Origin: Gottfriedia solisilvae
GTDB lineage: Bacteria > Bacillota > Bacilli > Bacillales > Bacillaceae_G
DNA length: 64,000 bases
Assembly (NCBI RefSeq): GCF_002128405.1
Contig: NZ_NETJ01000008.1
Coordinates: 1-64,000 of the forward strand
Reading direction: 5' to 3'
The notes beneath the pieces are model-generated. The model was not told the DNA's origin and ran no database searches. It worked only from the letters and a program-made list of their open reading frames with translations. The number at the start of each line of letters is the position of its first letter. The first letter of the stretch is position 1. A program made the translations under genes and the position numbers. Shown here one piece after another: positions 19,353 to 27,986 of the stretch.

Positions 19353-21707
19353 ATGCAACGAACATTACGAGTATTAGAGTACGATAAAATAAAAGAACAA
19401 TTATTAAAACACGCATCTTCATCACTTGGTAAGGAACGAATTCGTAATTTAATGCCTAGTACTGATTACGAGGAAGTTGTGGAATTACATGAATCTACGG
19501 ATGAGGCAGTAAAAGTTATTAGATTACGTGGGAATGTACCACTTGGTGGATTATCTGATATAAGAATGCAAGTTAAAAGAGCGGAAATTGGTGGCACTTT
19601 ATCACCTTCTGAATTAATTGCAATATCAGGTGTTACGTATGCTGGAAGACAAATGATTCGTTTTATAGAGGGTCTATTAGAAAATGAAGTAGAAATCCCT
19701 TATTTAGAATCGTTAAGTAATCAAATCATTCCACTTTTAGAACTTGATAAAAACATTAAAGCTGCGATTGGCGATAATGGAGAAGTGTTAGACGATGCAA
19801 GTGTCACACTACGTTTAATACGCCAACAAGTTCGAACTGCTGAAAGTCGTATTCGAGAAAAATTAGAAAGTTTAACTAGAGGGAATAACGCTCAAAAAAT
19901 GTTATCAGATTCGATTGTGACAATTCGTAATGATCGTTTTGTTATTCCGGTTAAACAAGAATATAGACATGTTTATGGTGGAATCGTTCACGACCAGTCA
20001 TCTTCTGGACAAACATTGTTTATTGAGCCACAAGCTGTTGTTACATTAAATAATAATCTTCAAGAAGCGAAAGTAAAAGAAGAGCAAGAGATTGAAAAAA
20101 TCTTGATGCAGCTTACAGGTGAAGTTGCGGAAGCTTCAACAGACCTTTTACAAAATGTTGAAATTTTAGCAGAAATGGACTTTTTATTTGCAAAAGCGAA
20201 TTACTCTCACCATATAAAGGCTAGTAAACCAATTTTAAATAATGACAGATATTTTAAATTGAAAAAAGCGCGTCATCCGCTAATCCCAAGAGATATTGTT
20301 GTAGCCAATGATATTGAACTAGGTAAGGATTTTACTACTATTGTTATAACAGGACCAAATACAGGTGGTAAGACGGTTACCTTAAAGACAATCGGTATTT
20401 GCGTATTAATGACACAGTCAGGTTTACAAATTCCAACTCTTGATGGTTCAGAGATTTGCGTATTTGAGCAGGTATTTGCTGATATTGGTGATGAACAGTC
20501 AATTGAGCAAAGCTTAAGTACATTCTCATCTCATATGGTAAATATTGTTGATATTTTAAAGCATGTTAATCATAATAGCTTAGTTTTATTTGATGAGCTT
20601 GGAGCCGGAACTGACCCTCAAGAAGGGGCTGCTTTAGCTATTTCAATTCTTGATGAAGTAAGTGATTATGAGGCAAGGGTTGTTGCAACTACACACTATC
20701 CTGAACTAAAAGCCTATAGTTATAATCGAGAACATGTAATGAATGCAAGTGTAGAATTTGATGTTGAAACTTTAAGTCCAACTTATCGATTATTAATTGG
20801 TGTTCCAGGTAGAAGTAATGCATTTGAAATTTCGAGAAGATTAGGGTTATCTAATCATGTAATTGATAAAGCTAGAAACCATGTAAGTGAAGAAAGTAAT
20901 GAAGTTGAAAATATGATTGCATCATTAGAAACGAGTCGAAAAGGTGCAGAATCCGAGTGGAAAGAAGCCGAAGACTACCGTAAAGAATCGGAACGTATTT
21001 TCAAAGATTTACAAAAGCAAATGATGGATTTCTATGAGCATCGTGATGATTTATATCGTGAAGCACAGGAAGAAGCGAAAAAGAGAATAAGAACTGCTCA
21101 ACAAGAAGCTGAAGATATTATTAAAGAGCTTAGAGAGCTTAAAAACCTTGAATTATCTTCAATTAAGGATCATGAGTTAATTCAAGCTAGAACTCGATTA
21201 GAAGGTGCAATTCCATATGCTCCTAAGAAATCTGTGCCACAAGTTACACCGAAAAAACAAAGAAAACTTCGTGAAGGTGACGAAGTAAAAGTAATCAGCT
21301 TTAATCAAAAAGGTACACTGCTAGATCAAATAAGTGAAGGTGAGTGGCAAGTTCAACTTGGAATCATTAAAATGAAAGTAAAAGAAAATGATATTGAGTT
21401 CGTCAGCTCGCCAAAGGTTGTTAAAGAACGTACAGTTACAGCTGTTAAAGGAAAAGATTTTCATGTGAATCTTGAACTGGATTTAAGAGGCGAACGCTAT
21501 GAAGACGCACTAATCCGTGTAGAAAAGTATATTGATGATGCAATACTAGCTGGTTATCCACGAATTAATATTATTCATGGAAAAGGTACAGGTGCATTAA
21601 GACAAGGTGTACAAGACTATTTAAAAAATCATCGATCCGTAAAATCCTATCGTTATGGTGCTGCATCTGAAGGCGGTATTGGAGTAACTGTAGTAGACTT
21701 AAAATAA
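19353..21707 (+). CDS. mutS2: Endonuclease MutS2 (ribosome-rescue/recombination ATPase)
   Basis: 784 residues: core and lever helices 1-300, MutS ATPase with Walker A GPNTGGKT near 333 and [12 protein letters not shown] near 414, a long coiled coil at about 515-620, a KOW-like stretch, and a C-terminal Smr nuclease domain ([11 protein letters not shown] near 709, [14 protein letters not shown]). MutS2 acts on collided ribosomes and recombination intermediates. AAGGAGG precedes the ATG by 8 bases. Same operon as polX. Confidence 0.96.
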   Translation: MQRTLRVLEYDKIKEQLLKHASSSLGKERIRNLMPSTDYEEVVELHESTDEAVKVIRLRGNVPLGGLSDIRMQVKRAEIGGTLSPSELIAISGVTYAGRQMIRFIEGLLENEVEIPYLESLSNQIIPLLELDKNIKAAIGDNGEVLDDASVTLRLIRQQVRTAESRIREKLESLTRGNNAQKMLSDSIVTIRNDRFVIPVKQEYRHVYGGIVHDQSSSGQTLFIEPQAVVTLNNNLQEAKVKEEQEIEKILMQLTGEVAEASTDLLQNVEILAEMDFLFAKANYSHHIKASKPILNNDRYFKLKKARHPLIPRDIVVANDIELGKDFTTIVITGPNTGGKTVTLKTIGICVLMTQSGLQIPTLDGSEICVFEQVFADIGDEQSIEQSLSTFSSHMVNIVDILKHVNHNSLVLFDELGAGTDPQEGAALAISILDEVSDYEARVVATTHYPELKAYSYNREHVMNASVEFDVETLSPTYRLLIGVPGRSNAFEISRRLGLSNHVIDKARNHVSEESNEVENMIASLETSRKGAESEWKEAEDYRKESERIFKDLQKQMMDFYEHRDDLYREAQEEAKKRIRTAQQEAEDIIKELRELKNLELSSIKDHELIQARTRLEGAIPYAPKKSVPQVTPKKQRKLREGDEVKVISFNQKGTLLDQISEGEWQVQLGIIKMKVKENDIEFVSSPKVVKERTVTAVKGKDFHVNLELDLRGERYEDALIRVEKYIDDAILAGYPRINIIHGKGTGALRQGVQDYLKNHRSVKSYRYGAASEGGIGVTVVDLK

Positions 21708-21743
21708 ACACAAGATTTATTCAGATTTAAAAGGGGATCAAAG

Positions 21744-21827
21744 ATGGAAAAGTTGGCGAGAATATTATTTGTTGTATGTGGGATATTTCTACTAGTTGGA
21801 ATTTTATATCTAACGGTAATTAAATAA
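21744..21827 (+). CDS. 27-residue single-TM peptide downstream of mutS2
   Basis: MEKLARILFVVCGIFLLVGI followed by LYLTVIK. One membrane helix with a short basic start. ATG at 21744 has AAAAGGGGATC at good distance, and it lies 36 bases after mutS2 with no terminator between. Real translation is an inference from the ribosome site, composition and position. Confidence 0.55.
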   Translation: MEKLARILFVVCGIFLLVGILYLTVIK

Positions 21828-22001
21828 ATAAACAATGAGGTTTCCTTAATGATGTTTTCTCAATGTATTATGTAGATGATTAATCAAATGGACTACATAA
21901 TATAGTGAGTAAAGGCATTGTTGAGTTAGCCTCTTTTTATTAGGCTCTTTTTATTTTTGTGGATTTTTCTCAAAGCAGAGCCTTTAAGAAAAAGGAGAAG
22001 G

Positions 22002-22886
22002 GTGAAGGAAAGTTTGAAAAAAGCTACAATTTTTGTCATCATCTTTGCGATCACTTTCTTATTTATCAGAATGTTTCAAGATGAATCAAAGAAATATCCA
22101 AAAAATCAAATAGAATATACAGTGCAAAAAGATATATTATATACAGAACCTGCCCGACTTCCTCAAACCTTTGATTTATACAAGTCAATCAATCAGCGTG
22201 GTCCATCACCTGCATTGATTTTTGTTCATGGCGGTTCATGGAAGCATGGTAGTAAGGAATTAAATAAAAGATGGAAAACTGTTTTTGAAGAAATTGTAAA
22301 AGAAGGCTATAGTGCAATTAGTATTGATTATACACTCTATTCAACGAAGGATTATTCTTATAATGATCCTGTCCGTGACGTAGAAACAGCTATTAACTTT
22401 GTTTATAAAAATGCAAAAAAACTTGGGATTGATCGGTCACAAATTGGTTTAGCGGGAGCTTCAGCCGGTGGTCATTTGGCGTTATTAACAGGGCTCAAAG
22501 CTGATATACAACCAAAGCTTAACTATATAATTGCATGGTATCCTATATCTGATTTAACAACGATGAATCAATCACCTTCTTCAAGAAGTACAGAGATTGT
22601 TGAAAGATTTATGAATAGTACAGCGGGGCAAATGGCAGATGAGTATAATAGGATGAGTCCTATTCAATATGTGAAACATGCAAAAATACCAATCTTTATC
22701 GTTCACGGCACAGGTGATACACTTGTACCATTTAGTCAATCTGAGGAATTCGCGCGTAAAAATCCAAAGATGGTCACTTTAATCGCTTTAGAACATGGTA
22801 ATCATGGATTCACAAATCTGTCTATTCAAGCATCTACAAATGATACTATTAACTATTTAAAAGCAAGATTGAAAGAAAAAAAATAA
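22002..22886 (+). CDS. Membrane-anchored alpha/beta hydrolase (BD-FAE/esterase type)
   Basis: About 294 residues. An N-terminal hydrophobic helix (ATIFVIIFAITFLFIRMF) anchors or exports it; the hydrolase domain has the oxyanion HGGSWKHG, nucleophile motif GASAGGH, acid in GTGDTLVP and catalytic His in HGNHGF. Likely a carboxylesterase or lipase-like enzyme on the outer face. GTG at 22002 follows AAAGGAG; a TTG at 22014 is equally possible. First plus-strand gene of the accessory stretch; the GNAT gene follows after 14 bases. Confidence 0.82.
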   Translation: MKESLKKATIFVIIFAITFLFIRMFQDESKKYPKNQIEYTVQKDILYTEPARLPQTFDLYKSINQRGPSPALIFVHGGSWKHGSKELNKRWKTVFEEIVKEGYSAISIDYTLYSTKDYSYNDPVRDVETAINFVYKNAKKLGIDRSQIGLAGASAGGHLALLTGLKADIQPKLNYIIAWYPISDLTTMNQSPSSRSTEIVERFMNSTAGQMADEYNRMSPIQYVKHAKIPIFIVHGTGDTLVPFSQSEEFARKNPKMVTLIALEHGNHGFTNLSIQASTNDTINYLKARLKEKK

Positions 22887-22900
22887 AGTAGGTACGTTTG

Positions 22901-23359
22901 ATGATCAATTTTTCTGAAATAAAACATATAACTGATGAACATTGGAAACTGTTATTATTGGCCGATCCATCAAGAGATATGGTGGAAAGTTATATAAAAG
23001 AAGGTAAAGTTTATATAATAATGGAGAATCGAAAAATTTTAGGCATCATTGTATTAGTTGAAAACAGTCCGAATGAAATAGAAATTAAGAACATAGCAGT
23101 TGACCCAAAATATCAGGGAAAAGGGTATGGAAGGAAGTTCCTTCAGTTTGCTATTTCAAAATCAAAGATGCTTGGTTATGAGAGGCTTGTGATTTGTACA
23201 GGTAATTCCAGTATTCATCAATTATCGTTATATCAAAATTGTGGTTTCCAAATAGTTGATACGATTTTTGACTTTTTTGTGCAAAACTATGAAGAAGAAA
23301 TATGGGAAAATGGCATACAATGTAGGGACTTAATCAAGCTTGAGCAGTACTTATATTAA
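22901..23359 (+). CDS. GNAT-family N-acetyltransferase
   Basis: 152 residues. Acetyl-CoA-binding motif A is IAVDPKYQGKGYGRKFLQFA; motif B region has LSLYQNCGFQIVD. Substrate unknown. ATG at 22901 follows TAGGTACG; a TTG three bases earlier is possible. Likely cotranscribed with the hydrolase upstream; ends at a terminator. Confidence 0.85.
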   Translation: MINFSEIKHITDEHWKLLLLADPSRDMVESYIKEGKVYIIMENRKILGIIVLVENSPNEIEIKNIAVDPKYQGKGYGRKFLQFAISKSKMLGYERLVICTGNSSIHQLSLYQNCGFQIVDTIFDFFVQNYEEEIWENGIQCRDLIKLEQYLY

Positions 23360-23360
23360 G

Positions 23361-23399
23361 AAAAGGAGCTACCAAAATAAAATGGTTGCTCCTTTTTTC
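23361..23399 (+). terminator. Terminator after the GNAT gene
   Basis: Stem of AAAAGGAGC/GCTCCTTTT with one internal mismatch extended by ACCA/TGGT, followed by six T. Confidence 0.75.
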
Positions 23400-23414
23400 T
23401 GTGCTCTTACTTCG

Positions 23415-23864
23415 TTATTCTACTTCTTCAATAAATGGTTTCACATACATTACATAAGTATCTCGGTCTTGGTCAACTTCGTTTGAAGTTTGCTCATAAA
23501 CTTTACCATTGATTGTAATATAAGTTGATTGTAGCCAAGAGAATAAATCTAGCTCATCTCCACTTTCATAAAAGTGAATTTCATCAAATGAATGAACATC
23601 TCTAATTTCAATACCTAAAGGTCTTTTTAAATGATAATATGGAGTATTTTCTAATTCAGATTCAATGACTTCGATTACATATCGATCGTCTTCATGGTAG
23701 GAACCCTTATTTTCATACACAAAACCATTTAGAATAAAGTAATCGCAATGTCTTCTTGTAAAGATTTGGACTTTTGATAAAAAAGGAAAGTGATAAATCG
23801 GTCGTGTAAAATCACCATCAAGTAAGCGATATTCGAGAACAAATAGATTGTTTGTTTTAAACAT
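23415..23864 (-). CDS. Unknown acidic cytoplasmic protein, divergent from the lipoprotein-ATP-grasp cluster
   Basis: 149 residues, no signal peptide or membrane helix, many aromatic and acidic residues (HDxxY- and FYESGDELDLFSW-like stretches), predicted mainly beta. I recognise no family. ATG at 23864 has AAGGAG at good spacing. It shares a 92-base intergenic region with the lipoprotein gene at 23957, so the two may be regulated together. Confidence 0.7.
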   Translation of the reverse strand: MFKTNNLFVLEYRLLDGDFTRPIYHFPFLSKVQIFTRRHCDYFILNGFVYENKGSYHEDDRYVIEVIESELENTPYYHLKRPLGIEIRDVHSFDEIHFYESGDELDLFSWLQSTYITINGKVYEQTSNEVDQDRDTYVMYVKPFIEEVE

Positions 23865-23956
23865 TGTTCAAACTCCTTCATACTTTGTATATACATAAGA
23901 TATAACACAGTTTAGGATATAAGAGTATGAATTTATTTCTTGAACAGGAGAACAAC

Positions 23957-24514
23957 ATGTCAAAAACAAAAGAATTAATGAAAAAAGTAGGTATTGCGCT
24001 TACAGGTGGAATCGCCATTAGTACGTTAACAAGCTGCGGATCTCAACCATCATTTGAACCAACTGAAGAAGTTTATTATGAGTCTAGTGATTCGATTGGT
24101 GAAACTGAACAATCGACTGACTCTTATGAAGAGGAAGTTTATGATGATGAGGTCTATGAAGAGGATGTTTACGAAGAAGAAGTATATGATGAAGAGGTCT
24201 ATGAAGAAGGCGTTTACGAAGATGAAATCTATGAAGATTATACTTATTCTACTGAAGAAGTACCTTATGACGAAAATTGCGTTGATTGGACATTAGACGA
24301 AGAAGAGAATGTATGGATGTGTAATGATCAGTCAAGTTCTTATTATGGTAATTTTTTCTTTATGGGTACGTACTTTGCGACTAAAAATATGTTATATAGT
24401 AATAATCAATTTAAGGAATACAAATCAACTGGCATTGTAAGTGGAACAGGAACTTCATCATCAACCAAAAAAAGTGGATTTGGAAGTGGCGTATCAGGTG
24501 GATTTGGAGGGTAA
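23957..24514 (+). CDS. Acidic repeat lipoprotein with Gly-Gly C-terminus (YgiB/YjfM-like), copy 1
   Basis: 185 residues from the ATG at 23957, which has AACAGGAG nine bases upstream. Signal peptide with lipobox LTSC, lipidated at Cys27. Residues 57-96 are an acidic five-residue repeat of the EEDVY type. Then an ENC-x-DW...VW-x-C module with Cys108 and Cys122, a Tyr/Phe-rich patch, a Ser/Thr linker and the tail SGFGSGVSGGFGG. The layout (lipobox, Cys module, Gly-Phe-Gly tail, next to ATP-grasp and DUF350 genes) resembles E. coli YgiB/YjfM (DUF1190), though identity is low. Paralogue of the next gene. Confidence 0.78.
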   Translation: MSKTKELMKKVGIALTGGIAISTLTSCGSQPSFEPTEEVYYESSDSIGETEQSTDSYEEEVYDDEVYEEDVYEEEVYDEEVYEEGVYEDEIYEDYTYSTEEVPYDENCVDWTLDEEENVWMCNDQSSSYYGNFFFMGTYFATKNMLYSNNQFKEYKSTGIVSGTGTSSSTKKSGFGSGVSGGFGG

Positions 24515-24634
24515 TTTTTACTTTTGTTAAAAATTAAGATTTCGTTAAAATTAATCATATATTTTATATACTTTGAGCGTATAGATAGTTTAGTATAAGA
24601 GAGAATGATTTTATTTCACGAAGAGGAGATCCGT

Positions 24635-24991
24635 ATGTCAAAAACATCATTATTAATGAAAAAAGTTAGTATTGCACTAACTGGAGGACTTGCAGCAAGT
24701 ACGTTAGCCGGCTGTGGTTCTACACAAACTATGAATATACCTGATCGACCGCAAGATGAGAATTGCCGTGATTGGGAATTTGATGATGACGAAGGTGTTT
24801 GGGTTTGTGATGATAATGATAGTTCTTACTATCGCAGTTATTATCATGGTGGAACATTTTATAAGTCGAAAAAATTATTGCATGGTAGTAGTTCATATAA
24901 AAGCTATAAATCTTCTAGCAACTTTGCAGGTGGAGGATCTTCATCAAAAAGCGGTTTTGGTAAAGGCTCATCTGGAGGCTTTGGTGGTTAA
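24635..24991 (+). CDS. Lipoprotein with Gly-Gly C-terminus (YgiB/YjfM-like), copy 2
   Basis: 118 residues from the ATG at 24635 with GAGGAG upstream. The N-terminus is nearly the same as copy 1 (MSKT-x2-LMKKV-x-IALTGG), lipidated at Cys27. It keeps the ENC-x-DW...VW-x-C module with Cys44 and Cys58 at the same 14-residue spacing, the aromatic patch and the tail SGFGKGSSGGFGG, but lacks the acidic repeat. Three bases separate its stop from the ATP-grasp gene, so translation is coupled. Confidence 0.8.
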   Translation: MSKTSLLMKKVSIALTGGLAASTLAGCGSTQTMNIPDRPQDENCRDWEFDDDEGVWVCDDNDSSYYRSYYHGGTFYKSKKLLHGSSSYKSYKSSSNFAGGGSSSKSGFGKGSSGGFGG

Positions 24992-24993
24992 GG

Positions 24994-26244
24994 ATGGACA
25001 ATGCAGATTTAACAAAGCATCAGCGTCTTCGTAATGAATTGTTTCAAAGATTACCAGATTTTTGGGCAGATTTACAAAGCTCCTATTATGCACTTCTTGA
25101 TATATACAAGTTTACAAAAGAAGAAGTAGATGAGATTCATATGATTACTGAGCAAATTGGGAGCATTTATGATAAAACAGCTCGTTTAATGAGGCAGCTT
25201 CCTGATGATGTTTTTTATATGCTCGGTTATTCAAAAGAGGTCATTCCTTACTTACGCCATAAGGCTATTGTAAGTGAAGGGATTATCAGAAGGATTGATC
25301 TTGTTCAAACAGAAAATGGTTGGAAGCATTATGAATGTAATAGTGATACACCTACATTTATTATGGAAACTCATCATGTTAACGGTTTTGTAGCGGATTA
25401 TTTTAAAGTAAAGGATCCGAACAGTGAAAGTGAATTACAGTTATCTCAAGTGATAAATCAATTGATAAACAATTCGATTAGAGGACTTGAAAATCCAATC
25501 ATTGTTTTTACAGCGCATGGTGATCATGAGGAAGATTGGAAAACAGCAAAGTACATTCAATCGCTTTATAAGGGTGAAAGCCAACTAATCAGTTTAGATA
25601 GTTTACAAATTATTGAGAATGATGGTCTATATACTCCAAGTGGAGAAAGGATCCATATTCTTTACCGTCAAACATATCCTATTGAGCATATGGAACTTGA
25701 TAAATCAGTAGATGGAACAATGATTGGTCTTGCGTTACTAGATCTTGTTGAGACTGGCAAGTTAATTATGTTTAATCCTATTTCTGCATTTTTACTTCAA
25801 TCTAAAGCGGTTCAAGCACTTATATGGAATTTACATGTCGACAATTCTGATGTGTTTACTGAAGAAGAACATGGCATAATTGAAAAATATTTTTTACCAA
25901 CTTATTTAGAGCCAGATTATTTTATTGAACATCATATCGCGTATGTAGAGAAACCCGCATTTGGTCGGGAAGGGGATACTATTAAAATAATTGATGGTGA
26001 AAAAAATCAACATAGTCAACACAACACTTATCGCAATCAAGTTATGGTCTACCAAGAATTTTCACCATTACCTAAGAAAAAGGTCATGACGCCTGAAGGA
26101 CTATTAGAATTACATATATTAGTAGGTAGCTTTTTAATTAAAGAAAACTACGGAGCAATTGGGATACGAGCGGGAAATATCATCACAGGTAACGAAAGCT
26201 GTTTCTTACCAGTAGGGATGATAGATGAGGCCAAAGAGAAATAA
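24994..26244 (+). CDS. Glutathionylspermidine-synthetase-type ATP-grasp amide ligase (YgiC/YjfC family)
   Basis: 416 residues, cytoplasmic. The substrate and Mg-ATP motif YECNSDTPT is at 113-121; NPISAFLLQSKAVQALIW near 261-278 and EKPAFGREGDTIKI near 319-332 match the C-terminal synthetase fold of GspS and the E. coli homologues YgiC and YjfC. Such enzymes activate a carboxylate with ATP and join it to an amine. Bacilli do not normally make glutathione, so true glutathionylspermidine synthesis is unlikely; the N-terminal amidase domain of GspS is absent. Tight linkage to the two lipoproteins and DUF350 suggests a shared envelope function. Confidence 0.88.
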   Translation: MDNADLTKHQRLRNELFQRLPDFWADLQSSYYALLDIYKFTKEEVDEIHMITEQIGSIYDKTARLMRQLPDDVFYMLGYSKEVIPYLRHKAIVSEGIIRRIDLVQTENGWKHYECNSDTPTFIMETHHVNGFVADYFKVKDPNSESELQLSQVINQLINNSIRGLENPIIVFTAHGDHEEDWKTAKYIQSLYKGESQLISLDSLQIIENDGLYTPSGERIHILYRQTYPIEHMELDKSVDGTMIGLALLDLVETGKLIMFNPISAFLLQSKAVQALIWNLHVDNSDVFTEEEHGIIEKYFLPTYLEPDYFIEHHIAYVEKPAFGREGDTIKIIDGEKNQHSQHNTYRNQVMVYQEFSPLPKKKVMTPEGLLELHILVGSFLIKENYGAIGIRAGNIITGNESCFLPVGMIDEAKEK

Positions 26245-26273
26245 ATAATATCAATTGGGAGATGAGAAATTTA

Positions 26274-26675
26274 ATGGAAAGTATAGTAAGTACATTACTT
26301 TATTTAGGGTCAGGACTTTTAATTTTATTTATCGGATTTTTAGCATTTACTTTTACTACTAAAATGAATGAACAAAAATTAATTTTAGAGGATGGAAATA
26401 TTGCTGTTGCACTAAAATTAGCTGGTAAGCTAGTTGGTTTAGCAATCGTCATTATGTCAGCTGCAAAATACTCTGTTGATATTAGTGATTTCATTATTTG
26501 GAGCTTTATCGGAGTGATTGCACAAATGATTACATATTGGATTGCAGAATTTCTTTTGTTTCCAAAAATCTCTTTTGCTAAAAAAGTCGAAGAAGGAAAT
26601 ATTGCTGTGGCAATCTTATTATTTACATTAAGTGTAACTGTTGGTTTATTAATTTCAGGAAGTATTTCATATTAA
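26274..26675 (+). CDS. DUF350 membrane protein (YjfL type)
   Basis: 133 residues, four hydrophobic helices arranged as two similar halves; each half repeats the cytoplasm-edge motif EDGNIAVAL / EEGNIAVAI, the DUF350 hallmark. E. coli YjfL, about the same length, is encoded with yjfM and yjfC. ATG at 26274 has GGGAGATGA seven bases upstream; an ATG at 26262 is worse placed. 29 bases after the ATP-grasp gene and before a terminator: last gene of the operon. Confidence 0.85.
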   Translation: MESIVSTLLYLGSGLLILFIGFLAFTFTTKMNEQKLILEDGNIAVALKLAGKLVGLAIVIMSAAKYSVDISDFIIWSFIGVIAQMITYWIAEFLLFPKISFAKKVEEGNIAVAILLFTLSVTVGLLISGSISY

Positions 26676-26684
26676 TTTACGATT

Positions 26685-26729
26685 AAAGGAAAAAACAACG
26701 AGACATTTTCGTAGTTTTTCCTTTTTTTT
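26685..26729 (+). terminator. Terminator of the lipoprotein-ATP-grasp-DUF350 operon
   Basis: Stem AAAGGAAAAAAC (26685-26696) with GTTTTTCCTTT (26714-26724), followed by T run. Confidence 0.75.
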
Positions 26730-26818
26730 CTATCTGATAACAGATAAATTAAGTATAAGTAGGACTAGCCACCTCCTTTGTGGGAGGAACATGACTATCG
26801 CAATTTTTAGGGGGGCTT

Positions 26819-27352
26819 ATGATGATAAATGGAGATAGAATATTATTAAGGGATATAAATAAAAACGATTGGTCTGATGTTCATCAGTATGCTTCCCAAG
26901 CAATTGTTTGTAAATATCAACCATGGGGACCAAATACAATAAAGGAATCTCAAACTTTTGTTAATGAGGCAGTAATTGATTTGAAAAAAAGTCCTAGAAC
27001 AAGATTTGTATTTGCGATTATCGTGAAACAAACAGAAAAGTTGATTGGTGTCATCGAATTAAATATTAGAGATGAAATCAATAGAAAGAGCGAAGTGGGA
27101 TATATTATTCATCCAGATTACTGGGGGCAAGGCTTTGCAACTGAAGCTGCTAAACTGATTGTTAATTATAGTTTTACTCAGCTAAACATGCATCGAATTT
27201 ATGCAACATGTGATCCAAGAAATATCGAATCCTCAAAGGTATTAGAAAAAATAGGGATGACCTTAGAAGGGAGAATGAGACAAGACCTATTATTAAAAGA
27301 TGGCTGGCGTGATTCACTGTTATACAGTATTTTAGAACACGAATGGCAATGA
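26819..27352 (+). CDS. RimJ/RimL-type GNAT acetyltransferase
   Basis: 177 residues: LRDINKNDWSDVHQYAS at the start, acetyl-CoA motif IIHPDYWGQGFATEAAKL, and the family ending NIESSKVLEKIGMTLEGRMRQ. Acetylates an N-terminal or small-molecule amine; substrate unknown. AGGGGGG precedes two adjacent ATG codons (26819 and 26822). A small CCTCC/GGAGG hairpin lies about 35 bases upstream. Confidence 0.88.
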   Translation: MMINGDRILLRDINKNDWSDVHQYASQAIVCKYQPWGPNTIKESQTFVNEAVIDLKKSPRTRFVFAIIVKQTEKLIGVIELNIRDEINRKSEVGYIIHPDYWGQGFATEAAKLIVNYSFTQLNMHRIYATCDPRNIESSKVLEKIGMTLEGRMRQDLLLKDGWRDSLLYSILEHEWQ

Positions 27353-27355
27353 ATT

Positions 27356-27392
27356 AAATACACTACTTCCATATTGAAGTAGTGTATTTTTT
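27356..27392. terminator. Bidirectional terminator between GNAT and MazG-like genes
   Basis: A 13-14-bp stem (AATACACTACTTC with GAAGTAGTGTATT), six-base loop, T runs on both strands. Confidence 0.85.
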
Positions 27393-27394
27393 GT

Positions 27395-27715
27395 CTATAC
27401 ATTCGAATAACGTTTTGAAAGCTTTTCTTTATGGCTTTTGAATACTTCCTCTAATGGTATTTCATATTTATTTGCAATGATAATTAAGTTACCTAGCACA
27501 TCACCTAATTCTTCTATTAACTCTTGTTTATTCTCCTCAAATGAATTAGTAGCTTCATCCGGTCGATCTCTACCAATCTCTAATGCTCGTATTGCCCGCG
27601 CAACTTCACCAGTTTCCTCGGCTAAAAATCCAATCCGAATAAATATATCTAAATCGGACCAACCTCTAGTTTTATAATAATCCTTTATCCATTCCTGAAA
27701 TTCATTTACGTTCAT
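27395..27715 (-). CDS. MazG-like nucleotide pyrophosphohydrolase
   Basis: 106 residues from the ATG at 27715 (GGTGGG upstream); an upstream in-frame extension to 27748 lacks a ribosome site. All-alpha NTP-PPase: metal ligands in EETGEVARA and ELIEELGDVLGNLIIIANKY (EExxE...ExxD). Hydrolyses NTP or dNTP to NMP and pyrophosphate, probably housecleaning. Confidence 0.85.
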   Translation of the reverse strand: MNVNEFQEWIKDYYKTRGWSDLDIFIRIGFLAEETGEVARAIRALEIGRDRPDEATNSFEENKQELIEELGDVLGNLIIIANKYEIPLEEVFKSHKEKLSKRYSNV

Positions 27716-27986
27716 AATTTCCCACCTTTTAAGTATTTTCATATTCATTTTAACAAAAGAAATGAAAATGAATATATTTCAAAATACCTAGTGCATATGC
27801 TAATGAGATAGAGGAATTTTCTATATTGTTTTAGAAAAAAGAACATAATAAATATTTCCTAATTCTTTCACTGTTTTTACATATTTTACCTTTTATTAAA
27901 AAAGGATTAAAGGTATGCTTAATATGTACAAAATTAATAGATAAATAGAAACAAAAAATGGAGTCGAGTGTAAGGGAGGAAAATGT

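Noticed and set aside
21920-21956. AGCCT/AGGCT hairpin followed by T run before the hydrolase gene
   Set aside because: Only five base pairs, too weak to call a terminator.
24054-24296. Met/Lys-rich frame inside the acidic lipoprotein gene
   Set aside because: Shifted reading of the acidic Tyr repeat, no ribosome site.
24994-26244. True glutathionylspermidine synthetase
   Set aside because: The amidase domain is absent and bacilli do not normally make glutathione; only the ligase fold is supported.
26766-26790. CCTCC/GGAGG hairpin before the RimJ-like gene as an RNA switch
   Set aside because: The GGAGG is not at ribosome-binding distance from the ATG; no further conserved structure seen.
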